In this document: piece by piece, positions 34,819 through 42,882 of the stretch
Layout: the number at the start of each line of letters is the position of its first letter
Position numbering within the stretch: position 1 is the stretch's first letter
Assembly (NCBI GenBank): GCA_021300155.1
Contig: JAJTID010000077.1
Coordinates: 1 to 64,000 of the forward strand
Length of the DNA stretch: 64,000 bases
Source: Pirellula sp.
Lineage (GTDB): Bacteria > Planctomycetota > Planctomycetia > Pirellulales > Pirellulaceae
Direction: 5' to 3'
The notes under the pieces: model-generated
What the model saw: only the letters and a program-made list of their open reading frames with translations
The model's database searches: none
What the model was told of the DNA's origin: nothing
Translations under genes and position numbers: made by a program

Positions 34819-36528
34819 TTAATCCACATGGTGTTCGTCAGCAGATGGGTCTAAGTGCCCTGATTTATTGATCGCCATCAAAATACGAAACGCAACCAAT
34901 GACGAAACAATAAAACCGACCAATCCCATCAAAGAGAGATCTTGAAGCCCTAATGGACCACCATTGACGAAAAGGAGTGGTGGTACTTTGGATGCCATCA
35001 AAATAGAAGACCCCAACAGTAATGAACTCGTTAATAAACCGAGAACAAGCCGATTGATCGATGGACTGAGTCCCCGGTGCGAAAGTTGTACATCGAGCTG
35101 ACCGGACTGCACTAGTTCCATCAACGAACTAATCTGCGATGGCATTCGCTCCAATAGTCCCTCGACCTCGACGTACAGTCGTCGCATTCGCCGAATTTGC
35201 CTTCTCGGAGAGAAGCGACTTTTGCGGAGCTGCCCTGTCATAGGCTGAACCGCTTCCAGTACGCTAAACCCAGGACTCAATTGGCTAATCGTCCCTTGCA
35301 ACGTAACGAGGGTCTTGATCAGAATACTCATCTGGCTCGGGAGCGTAATACGATGTCGGTGAAGCACATCCGTGGCATCATTTAGCACTGAGGCGAGATC
35401 CATGGATTCCAGTTGCTGGGTCGCATAGGTTGCGATCAAGTCAGCGACATCGTTCGATAGTTGTGCGTCGTCAATGGTCGCAGGGATTTTGCCAGCTCGC
35501 TTGATCAACGAGGTTAACAAGGCCGAATCTTGACTGGCCACGGCGAAAAGCATCTCCTCGATTGAGCCACGTAGCGAATCATCGATTCGACCGACCATCC
35601 CAAAATCGAGCAATCCGATTGCCCCGTCCGACTGGACAATGATGTTCCCTGGATGAGGGTCAGCATGATACAGCCCGTGAATGAAGATAGACTCGACGTA
35701 GAGATTGGATATGCGGCGAGCAAATGCAACACGATCAAATCGAAGATCGTTCTCACTATCCATCAATTCATGAATCGAATCTCCGCTGAGCCGTTCCATC
35801 GTCAAAACTAATGAAGTCGAATACCTAGGAAAACTCTTAGGAATGCGAACCCCGGGTTCATTAGCGAGAAGCCTTTGGAATACTTGTAGATTCGACAACT
35901 CTCGTTGAAAACTGAGCTCTCGCTTGAGAGAACGGGAAAGTTGTTCCACAATCGTTCTTGGACCCCAGGCCGATAACTCTGGAATTCGCTCGGCCATACT
36001 TGCCAGTCCGCTCAGGACTTCAAGATCCTCGTTGACTTTGGACTGAATATTCGCGTGCTGAACCTTTACAACAACTTCAGTGCCATCCATCAACGTCGCT
36101 GCATGCACTTGACCGATCGAAGCCGAAGCGATCGGATCCTCCGCGAATTTTGCAAACGCAGATTCCAAGGGCTGCTTCAATTCCGTTTCGACGATACGTC
36201 GCACATCTTCAAATTTATCGGCTGGTACTTGGCTTTGAAGTTGCTGTAATTCTTTCGCTTGTGCTGAACCGACCAAATCGGGACGTAACGACAGTACTTG
36301 TCCGAGTTTAATGAACGTCGGTCCAAGCTCCGTTAATGCCATTCGCAATCTGGCCTCTCGCGTGTAGCTCGCAAGCGGGATCCCCGACTCGTCCTTGAGC
36401 CAGTCCCTTATGAAGTCCACGCGAAGCCGGCTAAGCCAATCGGCAAGGCCATATCGACGCAATACAACAATAATCTCCTGCCATCGCCGAAGATTGCGAT
36501 AATAACGAGGAAGCGCGCTGAGTCTCAT
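34819..36528 (-). CDS. ABC1/UbiB family atypical kinase
   Basis: 569 residues. The ABC1 markers are FIKLGQVLSLRPDL (KxGQ), ASIGQVHAATL (Ala-rich loop replacing the Gly-rich one), VVKVQHANIQSKVNEDLEVL, the catalytic HADPHPGN and LLDFGMVG. Two C-terminal membrane segments (RLVLGLLTSSLLLGSSILMA and DLSLMGLVGFIVSSLVAFRI) match UbiB topology. In bacteria UbiB supports ubiquinone synthesis or lipid handling at the inner membrane. Here no ubi genes are adjacent. It overlaps the 1568-residue gene by four bases. Confidence 0.93.
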   Translation of the reverse strand: MRLSALPRYYRNLRRWQEIIVVLRRYGLADWLSRLRVDFIRDWLKDESGIPLASYTREARLRMALTELGPTFIKLGQVLSLRPDLVGSAQAKELQQLQSQVPADKFEDVRRIVETELKQPLESAFAKFAEDPIASASIGQVHAATLMDGTEVVVKVQHANIQSKVNEDLEVLSGLASMAERIPELSAWGPRTIVEQLSRSLKRELSFQRELSNLQVFQRLLANEPGVRIPKSFPRYSTSLVLTMERLSGDSIHELMDSENDLRFDRVAFARRISNLYVESIFIHGLYHADPHPGNIIVQSDGAIGLLDFGMVGRIDDSLRGSIEEMLFAVASQDSALLTSLIKRAGKIPATIDDAQLSNDVADLIATYATQQLESMDLASVLNDATDVLHRHRITLPSQMSILIKTLVTLQGTISQLSPGFSVLEAVQPMTGQLRKSRFSPRRQIRRMRRLYVEVEGLLERMPSQISSLMELVQSGQLDVQLSHRGLSPSINRLVLGLLTSSLLLGSSILMASKVPPLLFVNGGPLGLQDLSLMGLVGFIVSSLVAFRILMAINKSGHLDPSADEHHVD

Positions 36529-39500
36529 GGCTGGGGGGATAAAGGAGGCAGTTCATTCGAACGCAGTCTTCCTGCTTTCTCCCGCTCTTCGTTTAGCTTC
36601 TTGAAGAGTTCCTTAACCCGTTCCTTGTAGTCAGCCTCCTCAAGAAACCCGACAGCCTTCGCCCCATCTTCCTTCGTGGATTGACTGACATTCCAAGTGA
36701 ACTCAAAGAGCATACCGCTATAGGTACATTGTATCTTCTTTCCCAAGGGATCGATCTGCTGGTGAAAGGATTTGGCTTGCTTGACTCCTGGTGTGTCATT
36801 GTTTTCATAAAGGACCTTGCCTGTACGAAGATCGATCGCCGCAATACAAGCCATTTCCCCCACTTTTTTATCGTTCGCATTGGGCAACAAAATACGTCTG
36901 ACGAAGAATGCAGCGGGACTTTGTTCTCGGTCTTGATGGGTTGGGAAACGAAATTCCTTGACGGGAACCGATCTTTCCCAAAGAGGCACCCCGTCCTTTA
37001 TCGATATTGCAAAAACAGAACCGCTTACCAATACGAATCCACGTTCGCTTTCTGTCGGCGTGACACTCATGGTGTACCTGTATGCGGAAGAATACGGCAA
37101 AAGCAACAACTTGTCTCCAAACACTTGCAACGACAGTCTTTTCTCTCGAACATCCTCGCTGTTGATTTCTCCAAACTCTGCGTCCTCGAGCCTTACTTGA
37201 TGTTGGAATTCTTTGGCTGTTTCCAAATTCCAATAGATTAACTTTCCCTCGCCATCCAGCGCCACTACGCAAACGTTCGGGAGGAGACCGATCTGAACAT
37301 CCGTTGGCAAGACACGTTCTAAGACCACTTTTCCTAGAAGTGGATCAACAAGCCGTATCGTTCGTCTGATTTCGTCAGCGAACAAAAAGTACTCCCCTGT
37401 CGAAAAACAAATGGAGGATCCACCGTCAAACTCTTTTGCATCCAACTGCAGACCGCTCAACAAATCCAATTGCACCAGTTTCTTGCTCGGCAATACTGCA
37501 AACAGGGATTTGCCCCGAACCGAAAACGATCCACCGGAAAACCCGGAATGACTCCAAAGCGTATTGCGTGTCTTCGGATCCAGGCTTATCAATTGGTCAT
37601 CATTGATAACCAAGATACCGGTGCGATCAGCATGTACGATTCGAAACGTTTTGTTGGGTAGCGGTATTCCCCAATAAACGCTCTCTTTCGGGCGGCCTCT
37701 GCCTGGAACGATCTCTTGTGTAGCTGGCTCGAAGTAACGATGCCAGAGTTCTTGTTGAAATTCGAATGGTGGTAGCAGTGTATCTACCGCAATGATGGTT
37801 CGATTGGAATCCAGAATCAACTTACCATCGATCGCAAATACTTCGTTCACGGGAACTCCCAGATCAAGGGATGGAAGCCGAAGCGTCGTGCTCAATCTGG
37901 ATCTCGGATTCTTTAAGGTGATCAGATTATCATTGGCGGAACTGGTTACTTCCCAGCCCAAGAGAGTTTCGCCTACGCATGACTTCATGCGACAAGCAAT
38001 CGCATTGTCCATTCCGAAGTTGTCTGAAGCGGTTGCAATCTTGACGTCGACTCTCCCTTTAGGCCATTCGTTGGTTTCCAGTTCGCCAACGCTTGCAATC
38101 TCTATCGAACGACGATCGGGATCGGAATCGACCCATTGGCTAAACCAACTGTTCAAAACATTTCGCCCCTCCTTATCATCGCCGAGAAGCATGTCGACCA
38201 AATGAGGACGGTTCGCTACCTGGTAAACTTTCGCGAGTAAAATGGCAGCTTCTCGGTCAATCGCCATGAACTCACGGAAGGGGCGGGTACCCAGCGATTC
38301 CACGAGTAGCTCTTCTGCATCCATCAGCTTGCCATCATTAAGCAGTTCTTCCGCTAGCTTGTTCCTCGTTTTTCGTACCGCGGGGTGAGCTCGGAAATGC
38401 TTCAGCTTGATACGTTGCAGATTAGGAGGTAACGCTTCAAGTTTTGACACCTGCGAGTCGAGTGCTGATTTCAGCTTAGGATTGTCTTCAATATTAGGTA
38501 GTCGATCAAAAAGCTGCGTCAATTGAGTCTCAATCCAGCGATCCTCTTGAATGGTGAGTTCCTCCGTCGGCGTGAAATAATCGGTGATTGCCGTTTGCTC
38601 ACGCCTTCGTCCAGTACGAGCATCCGAAAACTCGAACAGCTTTAACAAAACGTTTTCGTATTGCCCCTTTTGTTGAAGTCCGAAAACCAGCATTCGCAAG
38701 AAAACAAAATCATTTTCCAATCCAATGTCGAATCTTGCTATGCGAGATGCATATTTTTCAAAATTAGACCCGAGCGCCATCGTCGATGCTTTTCGGAGCA
38801 ACCCCCAGTAGTCCTGATTTGTTGGATCGGACGCATACACTTTTTCAAGCAGTTCCATGGCCTCGTCGATTTTGCCTTCCGCCAACGCGAGCTCGCCCCG
38901 CTTTAGCATCGATTGAGTCGAGACCGAAGAGTTTTCGAGTTCGATTTTTACTTCGCTTCGAACCAAGTCGCGTATTGCATATGCATCCATCTGAAGAGGA
39001 GATACCGAGATAAGCTTATCGTTCGCGTAGATCAAGTTCCCGGGTACATGCTCCAGCCGGATAAAGTCCTGCACCTTGCCCGTATCTAAACCAAGCTCCA
39101 AAATGGAAGGCTCTGCGGTTGGCAAATAATACTTTGTACCGTTTCGAACCCCCTTGCCAACAACTTGCTGAGCAGGACCGAGCGGGATCTGCCAACGCTC
39201 TTTGCCTGTCATTAAATCCAATCCATAGACACTGGACTGACAAACGATGATCACGGTGCCTGAAACGATTCCACCCACATAGCGAACTTGGTACGTCCTT
39301 TCCTTGAGTTCATACCACAAGGGTTTCCCGGACTGAACGGAAACTGCAAAAACACCGTTTCCTTCCGTTGGCGAAAAAACCGCAACGCCATCGCTCACCA
39401 CTGGCGACAGGTCTGCTGAGCGAGCTTCAAAGGGAGAGTAGTCCCCCATCTGTTCGCCGCCAAAAGCGCCAACCTGAGAGAACGAAGTGGACTCACGCAT

Positions 39501-41231
39501 TTCATACGGAAAAGCCCACTGCAACGAGCGCGAGTGCAGATCAAACGCGACCAAATATCCAGACAGCGTCGGGCAAAAGACGATATTGCCATCCACCGAA
39601 GGCGATGCTCCAACATTCCGTCGCAATACGTCGGATGCTATCGTTCCGTTTGCATTGGAAACCAATGGTTGTTTCCATCGGAGCTTTCCAGTTTCTGGAG
39701 TCAACGAAAGTAGAAGAACTTCACTGTTGATTTCAGCCATGATGAGCAGTTCTCCGCGGTGCGGCAATGGTGGCCCGAGAAACAAAGCGTTGATCAAGGC
39801 CGGTTCTCGCTCACTCTTTATGCCACCGACTTCCCAAAGTAACTTGCCCTCACCAGGCGCACTCCAGCACTGAAGCACATTGTAGTTTCTGGCCACAAGC
39901 GACCTCGCCAACCTAGCATTTGGTCCGAGTGCAAAGGACTCTGCAACATCGATACTGGGCAGTTCGCTCACGCCGTAAATTCTGGTTCCGTCGCTCGCTA
40001 GATTACCCGTCGCCGCTTCACCCCAGACCCGTTTTGCCAAATAGTCGGGGGTCTCATCGTCACGCGCCAAAGACAGCCGCGTCGATATGCCATCCATCGC
40101 GATCCCGAGCGGCATACCTGAGTATGGTTGGACCCACTGAAGCAGTCCGTTTAGAGAGTCGATGGCGACGATCCGTTGATCATACGTTGAAACTACGATA
40201 TTGCGACCGATGCAGATAGGTACCCTCGACGGAATGATCGTCGCGGCAGCATCCCGAGGCAAACTGGACTGCGTTTTGATAGAAGACAGAAGATTCTGTC
40301 GATGCTGACTCGACTCGTGCAACTCCGCATGCCAACGAAGCGTAGGCAAAGGCACTCCGGCTGCAGAACTAGAATTGCGTTGCGCATTCCCACCAGAAAT
40401 CAGCGGCATCTTAACAGGTCGCTGCACCGATGTTGCTTTGTTCGTTAAGAGCAATTCCGAGACGGAACCAAGATCGATTGCTCCATTGCTCCATTGGATG
40501 TTCTTGCCATACCAATTCACTTTTCCGCTCGGAGTTTTCTGTGAAAGCTCTGTCAAAACGGTGTTGGCTTCCTCGGAACTTCCTGCTTCGAGGAATGCGG
40601 ATGCAGCAGCCAACGCGACCGATGGCCCCAATCGAACAAAAGCACGGTTCTGTTCAAATAATCTGACATACAACATCGCTGCTTTCAGTAAATCCCCCTG
40701 ATGCATTGCTCGTTCTGCCAAAAGAAGCGTTGCGTCTTGTCCTGACGCCAAAAAGCTATAGCGAGTTGCGACCACCTCAAGGGCTCGCCAGTCACCTTCT
40801 TCTAACGCTTTTCGAAGAGCTTGCTCGGCCTGCACGCCATGTCGCACATTTAGAATTTCGAACGCTTCCTCGGGAAGCTCATTCGTGATGTCGGCAATTT
40901 CCGCAAATAAACTCCCCTTGATGATTCGGAGTTTGCTCTTTCCTGGCTTTAAGAAGTAATCGACACCGACATCGTCTTTGAGTTCCGCGTCTTCCAGCCC
41001 GAGCAATGTCCCTATTGCTAATGTCGCTTCGGTCCATTCTTTCGCCTCTATGTTGGCTTTCGCCTCATCCAATAGCGTCAACAGTTCACGCGACGGAATC
41101 ATCAAATTCGGATTGGGGCGATTTGGCATATTGGAACGGAGTGGCTGAGCATAAACTATGCTACCAGGGCTGAAAGCCAATCCCACTATCGAAACCGCTA
41201 GTGATTTCGTGAACAATCTCAACGCATCCAT
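36525..41231 (-). CDS. Giant exported protein with two PQQ-type propellers and TPR linker
   Basis: 1568 residues. The signal peptide (SLAVSIVGLAFSPGSIVYAQ) is followed by a Pro-rich lead, then a helical-repeat segment. BamB/PQQ-like strands run from about 330 to 760 (GKLRWKQPLVSNANGTIA, SLQWAFPYEMRE, GVFAVSVQSGKPLWYELKER, LDLMTGKERWQIPLG). A TPR-like stretch (AEGKIDEAMELLEKVYASDP) and more helices follow. A second propeller region lies about 1170-1540 (LISLDPKTRNTLWSHSG, AISIKDGVPLWERS, IDLRTGKVLYEND-like). No enzyme motif is evident. It probably serves as a periplasmic or outer-membrane scaffold. Confidence 0.85.
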   Translation of the reverse strand: MDALRLFTKSLAVSIVGLAFSPGSIVYAQPLRSNMPNRPNPNLMIPSRELLTLLDEAKANIEAKEWTEATLAIGTLLGLEDAELKDDVGVDYFLKPGKSKLRIIKGSLFAEIADITNELPEEAFEILNVRHGVQAEQALRKALEEGDWRALEVVATRYSFLASGQDATLLLAERAMHQGDLLKAAMLYVRLFEQNRAFVRLGPSVALAAASAFLEAGSSEEANTVLTELSQKTPSGKVNWYGKNIQWSNGAIDLGSVSELLLTNKATSVQRPVKMPLISGGNAQRNSSSAAGVPLPTLRWHAELHESSQHRQNLLSSIKTQSSLPRDAAATIIPSRVPICIGRNIVVSTYDQRIVAIDSLNGLLQWVQPYSGMPLGIAMDGISTRLSLARDDETPDYLAKRVWGEAATGNLASDGTRIYGVSELPSIDVAESFALGPNARLARSLVARNYNVLQCWSAPGEGKLLWEVGGIKSEREPALINALFLGPPLPHRGELLIMAEINSEVLLLSLTPETGKLRWKQPLVSNANGTIASDVLRRNVGASPSVDGNIVFCPTLSGYLVAFDLHSRSLQWAFPYEMRESTSFSQVGAFGGEQMGDYSPFEARSADLSPVVSDGVAVFSPTEGNGVFAVSVQSGKPLWYELKERTYQVRYVGGIVSGTVIIVCQSSVYGLDLMTGKERWQIPLGPAQQVVGKGVRNGTKYYLPTAEPSILELGLDTGKVQDFIRLEHVPGNLIYANDKLISVSPLQMDAYAIRDLVRSEVKIELENSSVSTQSMLKRGELALAEGKIDEAMELLEKVYASDPTNQDYWGLLRKASTMALGSNFEKYASRIARFDIGLENDFVFLRMLVFGLQQKGQYENVLLKLFEFSDARTGRRREQTAITDYFTPTEELTIQEDRWIETQLTQLFDRLPNIEDNPKLKSALDSQVSKLEALPPNLQRIKLKHFRAHPAVRKTRNKLAEELLNDGKLMDAEELLVESLGTRPFREFMAIDREAAILLAKVYQVANRPHLVDMLLGDDKEGRNVLNSWFSQWVDSDPDRRSIEIASVGELETNEWPKGRVDVKIATASDNFGMDNAIACRMKSCVGETLLGWEVTSSANDNLITLKNPRSRLSTTLRLPSLDLGVPVNEVFAIDGKLILDSNRTIIAVDTLLPPFEFQQELWHRYFEPATQEIVPGRGRPKESVYWGIPLPNKTFRIVHADRTGILVINDDQLISLDPKTRNTLWSHSGFSGGSFSVRGKSLFAVLPSKKLVQLDLLSGLQLDAKEFDGGSSICFSTGEYFLFADEIRRTIRLVDPLLGKVVLERVLPTDVQIGLLPNVCVVALDGEGKLIYWNLETAKEFQHQVRLEDAEFGEINSEDVREKRLSLQVFGDKLLLLPYSSAYRYTMSVTPTESERGFVLVSGSVFAISIKDGVPLWERSVPVKEFRFPTHQDREQSPAAFFVRRILLPNANDKKVGEMACIAAIDLRTGKVLYENNDTPGVKQAKSFHQQIDPLGKKIQCTYSGMLFEFTWNVSQSTKEDGAKAVGFLEEADYKERVKELFKKLNEEREKAGRLRSNELPPLSPQP

Positions 41232-41597
41232 GGCCTTTAGTCATTTCTTTGGAACACTTTTGGAATCCGCATTTTTCAATCGACAAACCCTAGTGTACCC
41301 GCTTTTCGCCTGTTATTGAACAAGAAGCAATCGGTTACCGAGCCATGCCTCACTTTCATCCGATTTTGTGCAATTAGGCAGTTCAGGGAGTTTAGGCGAA
41401 TGCGTTTCGACAAAGTACTAACAAGTATTCAACATTTTTTGCTAGCAATAGCCATTAGGGGGGGTGACTTTGCGACATCGATCTGGTTAGATTAGTGCCC
41501 GTCGCGAGCCACGCAATTGCACCTTGTATGCGCAATTAAATGCCGTTAGCCGTGGCTCGATTCTTAAGCTCCAACCATAGAAAGTGCGAATGTTGCG
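41232..41597. other. Intergenic region upstream of the NRDE gene
   Basis: No credible gene is visible. The region holds a run of seven G (41458-41464) and the stem-loop described separately. It divides the divergent 1568-residue gene and NRDE gene, so promoters for both are expected here. Confidence 0.5.
41505..41559. promoter_or_regulatory. Long stem-loop upstream of the NRDE gene
   Basis: CGAGCCACG (41505-41513) and CGTGGCTCG (41551-41559) are perfect 9-bp reverse complements around a 37-base loop. The loop includes GCAATTGC and GCGCAATTA. It lies 38 bases before the ATG at 41598, so it could be part of the leader or an operator, but no known motif is matched. Confidence 0.35.
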
Positions 41598-42371
41598 ATG
41601 TGCTTACTGGCCATTCAATATCGCGTGGTTTCTGACAGTCCTATCCTTGTTGCAGCGAATCGAGAGGAGTTTTTCGACCGACGCAGTTCAGGCCCAACCA
41701 TTCAGGCAGGGAAACCACGTGTCCTCTGTCCCACCGATCAACGTACCGGCGGGACATGGCTTGGGGTGAACCAGCACGGAGTGTTTGTGGGTATATGCAA
41801 CAGACGGACATTAGAGCCACTTGGCAGCAATCGTTCTCGAGGCCTTCTTTGCAAGGAGACCCTTAAGGGTACTTCTTCACAATCCTGTTTAGACAAAGCG
41901 CTGGAGGAACTGGGCAAACATCAATTCGAAGCGTGCAACCTTGTCGTTGTCGATCGCGACGCTGGGTTCGTGATTCATCATGAATCTGAGAACGAGGTCG
42001 TCCCGATGCGATCGGGATTGAATATCGTTGGCGGTCGCAATTTGAATGACCCTCGCGATGAACGCGTTCAATTGGCTAGCCGATTGCTAACGCTTCAGAA
42101 TTTAGATTCGCCGGTAAAGTTTCTCGCTGTGGCTAGCCGTGTCTTTGCTCGTTCCCCAACACCTACGGGACGTGCGAACATGGTGTTACGTGGCGCTGAT
42201 TACGGAACCGTTTCCAGTACATTGATCGCGCTAGGGGCTAAGCCTCGAGATGCAATTTATCAATATGCGGACGGACCTGCCGACGAAGCTCGTTTTGAAG
42301 ACTACTCGCCGATGCTCCGCGACATCCTCAGCCGCGGACTTCGAGAGACCAAGCCGAAAGCGATGGCTTGA
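41598..42371 (+). CDS. NRDE/TANGO2-family protein
   Basis: 257 residues. The N-terminus MCLLAIQYRVVSDSPILVAA with NREEFFDR gives the family name motif (NRDE, here NREE) and Cys2, the likely nucleophile of the Ntn-like fold. Other family strands are GTWLGVNQHGVFVGICNRRT and ARSPTPTGRANMV. TANGO2 is implicated in haem or acyl-CoA handling in eukaryotes, but the bacterial role is unproven. The gene stands alone and is followed by a stem-loop. Confidence 0.9.
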   Translation: MCLLAIQYRVVSDSPILVAANREEFFDRRSSGPTIQAGKPRVLCPTDQRTGGTWLGVNQHGVFVGICNRRTLEPLGSNRSRGLLCKETLKGTSSQSCLDKALEELGKHQFEACNLVVVDRDAGFVIHHESENEVVPMRSGLNIVGGRNLNDPRDERVQLASRLLTLQNLDSPVKFLAVASRVFARSPTPTGRANMVLRGADYGTVSSTLIALGAKPRDAIYQYADGPADEARFEDYSPMLRDILSRGLRETKPKAMA

Positions 42372-42882
42372 TCGGTGTTGCTCTGAGATTTCCACCGTGG
42401 TTTGGTTTGGTTTGTTTAAGCACGTCTCATGTAACTGCGTCAAATAGAGACGCAGTTGCTTGTGGGGTCGTGTGAGTAGATAAACGAATCGGCAGCGATA
42501 CACATCTATAGGGTAAGAGTTTTGAGACTCTCCGAGGAGACGGTCCGCCTTGCAATTCGGTTTCTACTGAAACGTTGAGTAGATTTTGCGACCAACTAGA
42601 GAGCGTTTTGTAATTCTCATCTGCATGTCCCAATACAGGCTGCTCCCTCGGATGTTGGGGATGAATGCAAGAACTTCCGGCGGTGTCGCACAAGTTCAAA
42701 GAACAGCTACTGGCGATGCAGGTTGGAAACCCTACTCGACGTTCCATCGCAACCGTCGACTTCATCGATTGCTTTACTATCGTGCGATTTTCATTCAATT
42801 TCTTTCTGATTGAGCGAGTGGTCGCGTGCAAGTATAGTGAACTAGCAGTAATATCACGTTTTAGCCACCTCTGCGAGATTCT
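42372..42882. other. Intergenic region, nothing coding recognised
   Basis: Several short frames exist on both strands, but none shows family sequence or a sensible start. The stem-loop at 42433-42457 and a TTTGG run (three units near 42402-42418) are the only visible structures. Confidence 0.5.
42433..42457. terminator. 9-bp stem-loop after the NRDE gene
   Basis: AACTGCGTC (42433-42441), loop AAATAGA, GACGCAGTT (42449-42457) is a perfect hairpin 62 bases after the stop. The following GCTTGTGG lacks a T tract, so it may be a terminator of another type or an mRNA-stabilising element. Confidence 0.4.
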
